Shown piece after piece: positions 10,380 through 28,681 of a DNA stretch of 64,000 bases; position 1 is the stretch's first letter, and each line of letters begins with the position of its first letter. This DNA is from Isoetes taiwanensis (lineage: Eukaryota > Streptophyta > Lycopodiopsida > Isoetales > Isoetaceae), in NCBI GenBank assembly GCA_021234155.1, contig JAJEKV010000005.1:18830089-18894088 (forward strand), in the 5' to 3' direction. The notes beneath the pieces were generated by a model. The model saw nothing but the letters and a program-made list of their open reading frames with translations. It was not told where the DNA came from and made no database searches. The translations under genes were made by a program, and so were the position numbers.

Positions 10380-11060
10380 CCATCAAGTGGCCATGATCGT
10401 TACAACAATGAGTCCTCCAAATAATTTGTCACATGACATCACGTCACGGAGCGTTCTATCCAGTGCTTCATAAACATATTTATGCATTATTGGGGCCTCA
10501 TCCTATATAATCATGCGAGTCGCTCTTATCAATTTTGCCAGCTCCGACTGCGTTGGAATATTGCAAGTTGATGTCTCATCTATATTTATCGGTATCTTGA
10601 ACCTTGAATGTGCAGTGCACCCACCCTTCAATAAAGTGGATGCAATTCCTGAAGAAGCAACTGCGAGTGCAATGATACTTTTGGCTCAAACATAAGACAA
10701 CATGGTGTTAAAAAGATAACTCTTTCCCAAGCCGCCTGCACCCTAAATGAAAACACCCGTCCTTTTTCCAACATCACGTGCTCATTGATCACACGGTTGA
10801 AGACAATACGCTGGTCGTGATATAGGCGGTCCACATCTTCTTGCACATCTACCATATCTTCTTGAAACACCTCATCCTGAAATATCATATATGGATCTAT
10901 TGTACGCTCAAGAAGAATGAACTCAAACTCCCTTAAGGATCGTCCGACAGAGTTCATATGATCTTCAATGTCTAGAAGTGCCATGTCAAGAAATTGATCA
11001 CATGTGCAACCCTTCGTGCCTCATGCAAGAAGTCATCGATCATAGAAAACTTGACCTCTT
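10380..11060 (-). pseudogene. Helitron (Pif1-like) helicase relic
   Basis: Read on the minus strand, pieces match the Helitron helicase. First comes a leader with LYHDQRIVFNRVI. Then comes Walker A GAGGLGKS (10719-10742), preceded by an in-frame stop. Next are ALAVASSGIASTLLKGG, TAHSRFKIPINIDETSTCNI and a Walker B region whose tryptophan codon is now a stop (II-stop-DEAP). The relic ends after LFGGLIVV near 10395. The helicase normally unwinds DNA for rolling-circle transposition together with a Rep domain, which I do not see here. Several stops and at least one frameshift make it dead. Confidence 0.75.
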
Positions 11061-11456
11061 CCCACAGTTGTAGCGGATTCGATGGTTCGCAATTTAAAAG
11101 GATCATGGCGAACATGTGCCGCAATTATGGTGGGGCTTGCTACTGCAACCGAGTTCACATCTGTTTTCAAATCGGCATGTCGCGGGCTTTCCTCAGGATC
11201 TGGAATGTCTGTATCAGAAGCATTGTCTGCATCGAAAGCATTTTCCACTGTATTTTTTATTTTATTTCTGGCTCCTGTCACCACTGTACCGGCAGCATCC
11301 TTTGCTTGTTTCAGAGCAACTGTTGCCTTTGATGTGGGTCTGCTATTGAAACCATCACATGTGCCAGCCTTTGATAGATCGATTTGCTTGCTGGATATAT
11401 CGATTTTCTTATATTTCCCCATCGCCCAACTAGCGCCCAACTAGCGCCCAAAAATC

Positions 11457-11574
<118 letters not shown>

Positions 11575-12006
11575 CATGGGGGTTGAGAGATGGGAGAGAT
11601 GGGAGAGATGGGAGATGGAGAGATGAAGGAGAGTCAAAAATTTGGCTCTCCCTTTGAGAGATAAAATGCCCCTAACTATTGTTAGGGCGTTCCCATTAAC
11701 CCTCCTACTGTTTTATGGTTAGGGGCATAACGGCGGTTTTTTGAGTTTTGGCGCGAAAACTCTCCCGAAATCGAGCCACCAATTCCGACCCCTTCAAGAA
11801 ATGATCCCTCGTTCTTTGATCTGCCGCGCACCTCCTCGCTCCAATTCGCGATCGTGGTGTCGAGATCGGCCTTGCAATCCAAATTCCTCAAGCATTTGCA
11901 TTAAGATTTCGGGTCTCAGGTTCGGAATCTTTCTTGTAAATTTCTGATTGAAATTGTGTTCAAGAAGTAATTTGCTATCAAATTCTATTACAGCAGACTC
12001 TAAATC

Positions 12007-12228
12007 ATGACTAGAGCTTCTAGATCTACTCTTCCAGCAACCGCGAAACCCTTTGTGCCCCCTAGATCCGAGAAATTGCCTGCTAAGAGGCCGAAGAAGA
12101 TGACTGGTCAAATTCCTGAATCTGATGCATTGCAGATCAGCTCTCAGCCTGAAGGTGCAAAGGATTGCAATCCGAGGAAGCAGAAGAAGGCAATGGTTCC
12201 AAAGCCTGGTGAGTCGATGCCCCCTGAT
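12007..12228 (+). pseudogene. Myb/SANT-like Harbinger ORF1, 5' remnant
   Basis: The first 65-70 codons (MTRASRSTLPATAKPFVPP, KMTGQIPE) align with the start of the Myb-like ORF in H1 (MSKASRSALPASSKPFVPP, KMTGQISM). The reading then enters transposase sequence at the deletion junction near 12228, so the DNA-binding domain is missing. Confidence 0.7.
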
Positions 12229-12903
12229 ATGAGATCCATCAACAGCTCCAAATATATTTGGTATACCTGTTGCATCTTCAAAATCTTTGTTTATGTCCAA
12301 CAATCTTTGACCTGTTGGTAAAGCAATGAACCTCTTGTAAAGCATAGTCTTGGATGCCAAGACAAGAGTTATTTTTTTCGTGTATTTCTGCACAGTAGCT
12401 TTACCTACATAAAATCTTTGACCTACATGCAAGGGTTTCTCGCCATGAGCTAAAAAATAAAGCACCATGGCCCTTTGCTTTCTGGGATCAACAGCACCGA
12501 CCTTCATTCCAGGCCCGATTAAGTAAGGCACAATCGGTCGAACTAAATTCTCAAAATGCGAGACCTCTTCATCCGATAGAATGGTGCCACATATCGTCCT
12601 CAAAAGAGGGGAGGCAATTCCAAGCGTGATTATCAATGTTGTCCCATTTGTGTTTATGCGCCTTGGACATACCCAAAATCTTCGGGGAGGCCTCCTTAAT
12701 CTCGAACAAGCTGCTAGGAAGAGTGTGGATTGCACACATGTGATGAATATTATCTTCCACCTCTGCATTACGCTCTAAAATATCCATTGACCCTTCTCGT
12801 TCATTCTCTCAGTATCAAATGTAGGCAGTAGCTTTGGAAAGCCAAGCCGAAGTTGAATAGCCCTCAAAAGCATGGCAATCATGCCCAAAATGACCGGATC
12901 CAT
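12229..12903 (-). pseudogene. Harbinger transposase, N-terminal remnant
   Basis: It reads MDPVILGMIAMLLRA near 12903, then RRPPRRFWV, FENLVRPIVPYL, AVDPRKQRAMVLYFLAHGEK, QRFYVGKATVQKYTKK and GIPNIFGAVDGSH. The last motif holds the first catalytic Asp of the DDE_Tnp_4 family. It is truncated immediately afterwards by the internal deletion and has frameshifts near the N-terminus. It is not functional. Confidence 0.75.
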
Positions 12904-13160
12904 CAAACAATGCAAACCGGGCCATGAGGAAGTCCGATTGTAGAGCCGAGATTGAACAAAAATGGCTCTTGAACACAAAAAATGGGACAACAGAAACTGG
13001 AAAACAATGATATGGGATATTTCGATACTCACCAGGAGGCAAAATCTTGCCTGTGGGATAATTCGAGCTTGCAGATGGCGCCAAGGAAGAGGCGGGAAGA
13101 AAAATCCCGGTGGACTCCCTCCCTTTCCGGTGGATCTCCCTCCTAACGGGCCTGTTAGTG

Positions 13161-13184
13161 GACGAGAGACATTTGTCTCTCGTC
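13161..13184. repeat. Subterminal palindrome in H0
   Basis: 11-bp arms GACGAGAGACA / TGTCTCTCGTC around a 2-bp spacer, 85 bp inside the right end. The inner core of the arm recurs in H1 and H2 (GAGAGACAATTGTCTCTC at 32232-32249 and 43163-43180). Confidence 0.85.
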
Positions 13185-13212
13185 CATCTCTCAAGGCATA
13201 CCGTATAATTTT

Positions 13213-13240
13213 TATCTCTCGTCGTATACGACGAGAGATA
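13213..13240. repeat. Perfect 28-bp palindrome in H0
   Basis: Arms TATCTCTCGTCGTA / TACGACGAGAGATA with no spacer, 28 bp inside the right end. It is likely a transposase or Myb-protein binding site, or a hairpin remnant. Confidence 0.85.
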
Positions 13241-13268
13241 AAAAAATTTCGTGCATGTGGCTAACGTA

Positions 13269-13289
13269 AGAGAGAGAGAGAGAGAGAGA
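13269..13289 (+). repeat. (GA)n tract 2
   Basis: Short tract (about 10 units) between the end of H0 and the 3' tail of the first LINE. Confidence 0.9.
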
Positions 13290-13331
13290 AATGAAATGAA
13301 ATGAAATGAAATGAAATGAAATGAAATGAAA
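13289..13331. repeat. (AAATG)n LINE tail
   Basis: About eight pentamers. In the LINE sense direction this is (CATTT)n, placed exactly between the 3' stem-loop and the GA/CT tract, where a poly(A) tail would be expected. Confidence 0.85.
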
Positions 13332-13341
13332 TTTATTATTA

Positions 13342-13371
13342 CGTCTTCGAGACCGCCAGGTCTATGAGACG
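13342..13371 (-). other. LINE 3' stem-loop (LINE-AB)
   Basis: CGTCT - 3 nt - AGACC - GCCA - GGTCT - 3 nt - AGACG: two 5-bp stems separated by a symmetric 3x3 internal loop, closed by a 4-nt loop. The same fold recurs at 22369-22398, 23124-23154, 25982-26011, 27317-27346, 35091-35120 and 37791-37820. Confidence 0.8.
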
Positions 13372-15408
13372 ATTACATTGCACTCAAAATTATAAAATAA
13401 GTCATCCAGTGCGTCCTCAGAGAACAACACACTGGGCTCCTCTACCTCAATCTCCGTCACCCTTTGTTGCTTCATCAGGACCTCTCTATGGTTAAGAATG
13501 TCCATAATACAACCTCCAATGCATGAGCACGCTTTGTCGAAAGAAATCAACAAGTTTAAATAGCATGACCCCATGCTTGACCCGGATATCCGAATAAGCG
13601 ACAAAAAGCGGGGACATGGGCCTCATCTTCTACTACTCCCGCATCACATAGCTGACAATGTCTAAGATCATGCGCAATGTCTGCCCATCTCCCGATCTCC
13701 ACACCAAGTCGGTGTGAGCTCAACCGTATTCTTGCGATTGCATGCCTAAGTTTCACTGATATGGGTTCCCTAAGATACTGTGCTTCTTGCAGAGATGGAT
13801 TTATGTGAGCCTTATAATACTCTTTCTTCACAGCTGGCATGCTCCATGACTTACTCAGGAAACTATCTCGAACCCAACCACTAATGTCCTCTTTGTGCAT
13901 CTCCAAGTCCTGTATGTTCATCCCCCATTTCATAAGCCATCTGTCTATATCTGCACACCAGCCTTTACTTCTGGTTTCCTCTAAAGCAAGTCTAGGCAAG
14001 CTATTATTCGGCATATCATATAGGACTTTGCACATATAGCGATGATAGTGCGCAAAAGAGCCTCGCCTTCGAAAGTGGCATCATTCCACTTTCAACTAGC
14101 ATCATGTCATATGGTGTTTGCATCTTTGTGCCCAACTCCGTATGAAAAAAATTTTTCACGTATCTTTTCCACTTTTTGCCAGCTATCATTAGCAAGGCAC
14201 GGTCCCCGGACTTCATGACCATATAGCACAACCGCCCGGACAAGCACCTTGTAGAGCATACGCTATCTCAAAATTCCATATCTCTGCATTCACACACTTC
14301 CTTTGCATAGCATAGCTTTTAGACCCAAGATTCACCCTATGTTCCTTTGCTTGATTCCAATTAGGACTCTTATCTATGGTTAGGCCCAAATATTTGTAAT
14401 TCTCTACCACTTCCACTTGCCTATCCTTATAGTAGAGTCGAACATGTTCCGTCTTTTTTGCCCCAAACACCCTTTGCCTTGGTCTTATCTAGATTCACCC
14501 GCATGCCCTTATCCTCGCAAAATGCTTCAAGCACATCCAAATGCTTTTGCATCCCTTGTATGCTCGGGGACAGCAATACTACATCATCGACATATAATAG
14601 AAGCATGAATACATACTCTCTCGGGCGGTACCATCTCCCCATGTGCTCGTACCCACCCTTCAAGTTGGTCTATGAATAAGCCAAAAGAGTAGGTGACAAA
14701 GTGGACATCCTTGCTTTACTCCCATATTGCTTTCTACCATCTCATCACATAACTCCACAAAGGGAATGGCAAATGCACTAGAACCTTGCCATAAAGCATA
14801 CCTACCGCATGTCCGAGCTCAATCGGGATGTTCAGGTCTACCATTCTACGCCACAAATTCCGCCTATTAACCATGTCCGAAAGCTTTGCTAAAGTCTACA
14901 AAAAGTAGCATCTGATGGTTTCTTCTTGCCGAGCCTCTTCGAGTCCATCATAGCACCGGAGAGTAACCAAGTGGTCAATTGTGGACTTTTGGGTCTAAAG
15001 CCCGCTTGTCCAATGGCTCTAGCATTGTTATCCTCTGCCCAAGCACTTATCTTGCGCTCAAGGATAGAAGCGAATAATTTTGCATATAAACTGCCAACCA
15101 TAATAGTGCGGTAGTTACTCGGATTGGATACTTCCCCTGATTTATGTAGCGGTACCACCCTATTCACCTGCTAGGATGTTGGAAAGCCATCTCTCAGTGC
15201 CATATTAAACATATCTACCAGCTTAATTGCTACTTCTTCTCCTGCCCATTTAAGCATTTCAGCCATAAGACCACAAGCGTCTGCAGCTTTGCCATTGGCA
15301 AGCCTTTTAAGCCCATCTTGCACATCAGCTAGAGTGAAAGCAAGTGTATCTGATATAGCATATGTGTCTTCATTTGCCTCCATCATAGCTTCTGCCTCAG
15401 GAACATTA
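13362..15408 (-). pseudogene. LINE-AB ORF2, 3' half (reverse transcriptase and zinc knuckle)
   Basis: In sense order it shows GLKRLANGKAADACGLMAEMLKW, then NRVVPLHKSG, NYRTIMVGSLYAK, IGQAGFRPK, the catalytic YVDD box (near 14590), YKYLGL, and a C-terminal CX2CX9HX4C knuckle (CQLCDAGVVEDEAHVPAFC). These are motifs of L1-clade reverse transcriptases, which copy the element RNA at a nicked target. The Ala of the usual YADD is Val, which occurs in active RTs. The reading is broken by several frameshifts. Confidence 0.85.
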
Positions 15409-17720
15409 CACAAGGCCCCCAAAAATTAACTTGCATTCATAATCGTGATGGAAACTAGTATACACGTGGTTTTTAATACATGCTATTCATAATGTCAATA
15501 AAAACTATATGTCGGCCATGGTTTAACGAAATCAGTATTAGTTTGATCATGACTCTTATACTAATTTTATATCTTATATTAGTTTCTTAAAATTATTACT
15601 AGTTTAGGAGGTGGCTTTTAAGTGTACATTTTAAATATTATAATTTAAGATGATTTTCTATAGTAGTTATCATTATCATATATATATTTTTTTGGCATAG
15701 TTTTAGTGCTCCGAGGTTTTTCATGGTAGTTCAAAAACCATGTTCGATTTTGCGAGTGTGATATGGCTTTTGGCTCATGCTTATTTACTAGGCTTTTTGG
15801 TAGCCTATTATGCTGGTTTGTCTTGTTGCTTTCTTAATATACTTGTTTGAATCCTTAAAATCATTAATGACTTCAAACATATTTTTTTTACATTAACTAG
15901 TAATTCCAACTACTATATCTATTTTTGCACTATTTTTAGAACATAATTCTTAATTATAATTCTAAACTCTGATATGTACATGGATTTTTTTTTTCTGGTT
16001 GCATGATGTGGTTTATGAATTGCTTTCTTCCTTGTTTCCTTACCATTATATGTAGTATAGTTTTAGGTTGGACTAAGTATATGTTTGTACTATTTTTCCC
16101 GATGCATAATTTGTGGTATATTATTTAGTATCCAAAGAGCATGCACATATTTTGTCTGAAAGAGGAGTTAGGATTATTTAAAGTCTTTATTATGCATGAT
16201 TTAGATTTTTCTTTGCATATTTGACATGATGAGGAGTTCTACTAGATCGTAAGTGTCAAGGAATCTCCTATTTATTACTCTAAGGCCTTTTTTCAAGATA
16301 AATGTGATGAATCATTAAGCATATTTCACTCCTAAGAGCCTTAATAAATAAGGGTTAAACACTAGGGTTAAATAAGGGCTCTCCATGCATGTGCCCTAGG
16401 GTAACCATGGCCTTCTAGAAGCAACCGCATAGTCGAAATTTCGTGACGTGCCTTTCTGGCATGGCCAGTGGCACCTTGTCCAGTTTGTCACGAAGCATCG
16501 CAAGGGGGAACTTTGGAATATGTGCCTGGGGAGGGTTTCTTTATTCTCTCTCTTGGGTTCTCTCTTCAGACCCTTGTTGGAACCCTGCAGGCAAGCGCTC
16601 GACCACTTTAAAGGCAGGGAAGGCTACCGAAACCTAAACCCTACAGATTTAGTAGGGTTTTGTTTTTGGGGCATCAAAACCACTCCATCTGCTAATCCCA
16701 CCGTCCAAATAGTAGCTCATGTTCCCTGAATCATCTCCAAAAAGAAAAAATAGAAATCCATTGCACGGGCATACCAACCCCCAAATTACCCCCTTTCCGA
16801 CGTAGGGCCACGAGGTGGATATATGGCGTGTTCCTCCAATTCGGCAGCTATACCGAGCTTGGAATGCAGTTTTGGCTTCATGCAAGACTCCAAGGCAACC
16901 AATTTACTCTAGGGACCAGCTGTTGTGACCAACATAGACAAACTCAACTTGCTATATGCAACTAGTTGAGCTTTCGCTCAATGCACTCCTTGCTTGTAGT
17001 GCGTGCTTGCTTGAAAGAATATTTAAATAACATCCACCACAATTGCAAAAGGCAATGAAGAAGACAAATCGGATGGATTGCAATAAGATGTTCTAGAGTT
17101 AGAAATAGCACACGGGTCTAACTTCAAGCATGTACGTGTTCAGTTGCTACCTCACCGACAGGACTTGAAGTTTTCAAACACACATGCAGGGTGATTGTGT
17201 AGACATTCACTATTCTAGTGTTCAACCAAACTGGCCACTTTACTACGTGATTTGAGGCATATTAGAAGAACATTTGAACATTAGAATGCCTTGAACCCTT
17301 AATGCATGGGTATTATGCAAGATGTAGTAGGCCATCATCTAGATTGATTGAATTTACCTCGGGCCTTTTGAACTCGACATATAACCATCATGTGCCCAAG
17401 CAGTTCTAGTGCTTTCTCTGTAAATTATGGTGGATTTCACAATATTGCATGGATGTATATGTCTTAGAGTGCGTGTGTATTTGATTGCATTGTGTGTTAG
17501 ATCCTTCATTTGCATTTTTTTGTGACAAATATTGAATTGGGGCGAAACTTGCGTTTGCTCACATAGGTTATATTTTTTATCAGACAATTGCCAATTTGAG
17601 GTCTTTGGACGAACTCTTTGAGGCCGACATCTTCAATGTATTTGCAATACTTCCTAACACAATGACGAAATAAGGGCATGAACTTAAATAAATAAAAATA
17701 AAAAAACATTCTGGCTATGT

Positions 17721-18002
17721 TTGCCGAAAATGTGGTTGCAGCACAACCCTAACCCTATCTTATCTCCTGAAGCGAATGCGGTGGAGCAGCCGAGAGCACT
17801 TCCGGCTATGGCGCATGTATCTCAGGCAAAGGTCATGAATCGGCTGCAAATTGCTAATATACCTCCATCCAGCAGTTCCTTGGCTTCAAGATCTTCCCGT
17901 TTAGCTCCAGAATCGGCCAATCTGCTCTCCTTTTCAAGCAAACAGAGGCACAATTGTGTGCTGAAGAGAAATGGGAATCGAGGCACTGCTCTTGCCCGAT
18001 GA
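17721..18002 (+). CDS. Possible captured gene exon in the TIR element
   Basis: A 93-codon ORF with MAHVSQAKVMNRLQ followed by a Ser/Arg-rich, acid-poor stretch (PPSSSSLASRSSRL, then SFSSKQRHN). The composition from the internal Met onward resembles a plastid transit peptide. There is no family match and no downstream exon I can join. It may be a captured 5' exon, or chance. Confidence 0.25.
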   Translation: MPKMWLQHNPNPILSPEANAVEQPRALPAMAHVSQAKVMNRLQIANIPPSSSSLASRSSRLAPESANLLSFSSKQRHNCVLKRNGNRGTALAR

Positions 18003-18924
18003 ATGGCATCTTCGAAGCCCTAGTCAATAGGGTGTTTGCCCACACCTTTTCAATCCCTGCAGAGTTGTTATTTGATTAAAGATGTGATGTGCATCTATTC
18101 TTCTGTGTTTTTTTCTTATTCTTTGAGTTGCTTACCTCTGGGAGGTTTTATTTTGTAGTTCTTGCGGATTTATCGGCATTCGACAGGTCTATTATCTCAA
18201 TATCTGCACGGTATGATGCCCTCTTTCTTATATAAGCTCTTTCATTCTAGATAGGTGACTTATGGAGCGAAAACAGCAAGGGTTTTCTTGTTCTTCTTGT
18301 ATGCAATTTTTTTGTAATTGCTATTGATCCTTCTGGAAAGTTTATGTGGTATTGAGCCTTGTTTTGAATTGCAGATGCTGAAGAATGAAGCTTGGCCACT
18401 TTACAAATTAGTAACCTTAGAATGATGTTTATCTGTCTAAGAAATTGTATTGTTGGCAGTATTTCCTGCATTTTCAGAAGTCACCCGCAAGCTTAGGCTC
18501 TTCATTTTTGAGAAGCAGACCAATATTTATGCTTGTTTCTTGTTACTTTGATTTTTATCTTTGAGTTACTGATTGTTGGATAAAGATTTGAAGCTTCTAC
18601 TTTTTACTATGGAGGTAGCAATTGAGACTTCACTTTTTACTCTTGAGGTAGCAAATGTCTTCACCCTTTTAGTCTTCTTCATCTTGTGTGTGTTTCTAAC
18701 CTGTCCTTTTCCAGGGTTCGTGCTGCCATTATAAAGGATCAAAGGTCGAATGCTTAGAATGACCACCTTACAGATTGAAGGTCACGCTCCCTTCCATTAC
18801 AGATTGCACTAGGTCACTTCCATTTTAGTGCACCAATAGGTATGCTCTTGTCTAAGGCGCTTTAGCTTATGAATTGCTCAATCTGAGTTTGTTTGATATA
18901 ATTTATTGTAAAACACATGGTAAA

Positions 18925-18945
18925 ATTGTGGGTTCAACTCCCACA
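18925..18945 (+). other. tRNA T-arm-like hairpin
   Basis: GTGGG-TTCAACT-CCCAC forms a perfect 5-bp stem and 7-nt loop with the pol III box-B pattern. A weak box-A-like stretch lies about 68 bp upstream. No full tRNA can be folded. It may be a SINE remnant. Confidence 0.3.
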
Positions 18946-19133
18946 TGTTCACATTTCCATTGCAGTCACTAAATTTGCCATTGCAGCAGAGATTAGATTG
19001 TTTAATTATATTGGTTAACTATTTGGTGTAAGAACAATCTAAACTAACCACATTGTCTCTAGATCAGGTTTACCACATTGTGGTATTATATTAATTACAA
19101 AATTATCATGTACACACACCGAGGAAGATAGAT

Positions 19134-19460
19134 GTGATTAAATATCGTTCCACTAAACTTGACATATTAAGCATACATATTAAGCACTGGTACAGATTAT
19201 ATATTTTAAGCGGTTATAAAGACCAACTACAACTATCATGCTCACTAAACTTGACATATTAAGCATTGGTACAGATTATATATTTTAAGTTGTTATAAAG
19301 ACTAACTACAACTATCACGTTCTAGTACCATGTCCACATACTAGTAAAAATAGATGTGACTAAATATCATCCCACTAAACTTGGCATATTAAGCATTAGT
19401 ACACATTAGGTATTTTAAGCTGTTATAAAGACCAACTACAACTATCACGTTCTAGTACCA
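19134..19460 (+). repeat. Three-copy degenerate tandem repeat
   Basis: Three imperfect copies of a roughly 80-110-bp unit containing CTAAACTTGACATATTAAGC, a TATTTTAAG-GTTATAAAGAC segment and CAACTACAACTATCA, close to the right end of the TIR element. Confidence 0.8.
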
Positions 19461-19637
19461 TGTCAAAAAATAATGTTCGTTTATCACGTCATGGAACTAT
19501 ATTAAGGAACCATATTTTATAACTAGATATAGTTTGTAAACTTTTTGGCCCACAAACACGTATTGATTTTAAGATTTGGTTTTCACTCATAAATCGATAC
19601 AAAAAAGTCATACTGATTCAATTTTGGGGGCCTTGTG

Positions 19638-21060
19638 TTATACAACTTACGTACATGTGCCATAAGTGCCTCTACATGTAATCCATCCGTTCTATATTTC
19701 ATGGGTTTGAGTCTTCTCCAGAACTTCTTCGGATCTACCAGCAATTCCTCCATCATTTTCTTATGTTTCTTGTATAGATATGCCTTCTTTTTATTTTTAA
19801 TCAGCCTAATGTATATCCTCCATTCACATGCTTTCTCTGCCCCCTTCGCCGCTCTAAATTTTGCCCTCTGATGCTTGCACTGCGCATCGAACCAGCTATT
19901 GCAAGGCAGCCCCATCCTTTGACGATATGATACAAAGCATCTATCCGCTGATTGCAACAAAATCTCGGACAATGCATCACTTTTTCCTTGTAATGTGTCA
20001 GGCCATACAATAGAAGTCACTTTCTGTTCACATATATCACCATATTTATCTGCTTTGTCGTATTTCAAATATATTCGTTTGCTTTTATGTATGGCTTCAC
20101 CCTTACAGCTCCATTGCACCTTAATCTTTATAGAGATGGGCACATGATCTGAATTTTCATTTTCATCTCCAATTGACATACCAACAAGCTGTTCGGCAAA
20201 AGAGGGTTTGGCAATGACATAATCTACTACACGGCATTTTACTGCAGTGCGTTTGCTCGATCGTGGGTATCGGCGGTGCCATTAAAGATTACCATCTCAA
20301 AGCCACTACACAAATCAAAGACATGACGCCCTGCGGTGTTGGCCATTTCACACCATCATCGATAACTTTGTTCCGGCCTGATTCTTTTAGTTCGTCATTA
20401 TCCATCATCTCCAACCACTCTGTTTCTCCATCGGACTAACCATAGCCGCTGTTGGTTTCCCCGTTCGATCCATTAAAATCCCCTAACAATACTACTTCCC
20501 TGTCATGCTCGGTGTTAGTATATCACGCTCCGGATGAAAAAATGGATCATCTTTATCCAAATCCCCTTTGTTATATATAGGCGACTCTCTTGGTGGAAAA
20601 TAACACCCGATACGTAGATCTTGCCAATTCTACACGGTAGCTCAATCCAAATGTCTTTGTGCTGATGCTTTTCGTTTCCAACACACAAACTGCATGGGCA
20701 ATTTCATTCCTAGCATAACATGCAATCCCTCGAGAACCCTTAAGATTCCGCCCTTTATTATTCCATACCGAATGCGGCATTGTGAATCCAAAATATCCAG
20801 GAGACCTTTCTCTTCATGCTCACATGTTTCCAAGAAAAAAATTACATCTACATCATCTAACAGATCCGCCATAGTGCATACTTTGCTATGTTTTAAGGTA
20901 TTTATATTCCAACATACTAACTTTGGCGGGCCGCTATTTCCTATGCATCTTCTATCACCGCTTTTCCTCCTCTCCGGTAAAGCACGTCTTCCTGCTGCCC
21001 TAGCCTCCTTCATTTTCACAATGTCTTCTTTCCTCTGCTGAAATTGCATCTGGTTAAATC
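19638..21060 (-). pseudogene. LINE-AB ORF2, 5' half (endonuclease and linker)
   Basis: In sense order: LVCWNINTLKHSK, then DVDVIFFLETCEHEEKGL (the endonuclease Asn and Glu regions of the APE family), a degenerate middle with frameshifts near 20180-20600, GDENENSDHVPI (the terminal SDH box), and a basic linker ending FWRRLKPMK. APE-type endonucleases nick the target for target-primed reverse transcription. Joined in phase to the 3' half when the insertion is removed. Confidence 0.8.
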
Positions 21061-21064
21061 ATCG

Positions 21065-22032
21065 TTAATCGGATAAATTAGCCCATAAGCGCCCGACCGT
21101 TTTACGCATCACTCTCGCTTTAGCTTCTTTGCTTGCACATTTGACCAGAATGTTGCGTGTCCCCTCACCTTTCTTGCCAATTCGATATGCCTCCGTAATA
21201 TGCACCGGTGCTTGGATTTGCATTCTTTCTGCAAGGAAGGTATGAACAGCAGCCACAGTGTCCTCATTCTCCTTTTCTGGTAGGCCAGCAATTCTGAAAT
21301 TATTAGCCTTCGATTCCCTTTCATGCATATCAGCCAAGTGCTCCATTTTCTCATTCAAAGCATCAATTGCTCCTTGAAAACCATCATTTGAGCCCCTATT
21401 CGAAGTCTCAGCTTGATCCATGACCTGCTTTGTCTCTGATACGCTTGCTAGCTGCTGCTTTAGCTCTACATTTTCACTCTTTAAAGAACACAAAGACTCA
21501 TTCATACCTTGCAAAAGCTTAAGCATTTGTGCAAAAGCTTAAGCATTTGTGCCTGATGAGCTGCCGCCTCCTTCCTTGCCTGCTCTGCTTCCTTCCTGGA
21601 CTGCTCCATGGATTCTAGTAGCTTCATCATCACCGTAAGCAATTGACCCATTAGCATCTCTCCTCCCAAGAATCCAGAAGGCGCCATAGCTCGCTGCAAA
21701 TCAGGCCCAAAGACAGGCCCAAGCCCTCCGGATATGTCAGCCTTCAGCCCCAAATCAGTTGCCTCTGCCTCCAGAGATTCCGCAGAAGTACCAGAGTCCC
21801 CATCCGAGGTGTCATCCGATATGTCTTCTGTAAGAACTTCCTTGCCCTGCCTTTTACATTCATTTTTTACCTTCTTGACATTGCCTACCACAGATTTATA
21901 TGCCCCCAGGGAGCCGGAATCAGCCTTGGAGCCCACCTCCTTGGAGCCCCTTTTCCCCTGAATCTTATCTGTCTCCTTTTTAGGATGTCCCATCCTACAC
22001 AGTCCCGCAAAATGCCAATTACAGACTGTCAA
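21065..22032 (-). pseudogene. LINE-AB ORF1 (coiled coil plus L1 ORF1p-like domain), frameshifted
   Basis: The upstream part (22032-21502) is Lys/Glu/Ser-rich and ends in a heptad-like helix (KLLESMEQSRKEAEQARKEA). The downstream part (21526-21065) continues the coiled coil and then reads NNFRIAGLPEKENED, VHITEAYRIGKKG and RNILVKCASKEAKARVM. This is the pattern of the RNA-binding domain of mammalian-type L1 ORF1p (Transposase_22). Many plant LINEs instead carry a CCHC knuckle in ORF1. The two parts are split by a perfect 20-bp tandem duplication (21511-21530 and 21531-21550). Confidence 0.75.
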
Positions 22033-22177
22033 ACTGATTCAAAAGTATTGATGTTATACACCGTTGGAAAGAGCTCGGAATAAGCTTTCCAACGAGCCCA
22101 ACCCCGCTGTAATCGACATCAGTATGGAGAGCTATGGCTTTCACGAAGTTCCACGGCGTAAAACCCTAGCACCCCGT

Positions 22178-28681
<6,504 letters not shown>

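Larger units (their letters stand above)
15409..19637. mobile_element. 4.2-kb TIR element inserted in LINE-AB (TTA duplication)
   Basis: The ends are CACAAGGCCCCCAAAA at 15409 and its exact complement ending at 19637, flanked by TTA at 15406-15408 and 19638-19640. The insert splits the LINE ORF2 between residues that are adjacent in a related copy, which proves insertion. A 3-bp TTA duplication fits PIF/Harbinger, but a terminus beginning CAC and a 3-bp duplication would also fit a CACTA-type element. No transposase is visible, so it is non-autonomous. Contents: AT-rich filler, a possible captured exon at 17721-18002 and a tandem repeat near 19134-19460. Confidence 0.8.

Noticed and set aside
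18925-18945. Complete tRNA gene
   Set aside because: Only the T arm folds; acceptor, D and anticodon arms are missing. The box-B motif at 44723 and the tRNA-like core near 1150-1216 fail in the same way.
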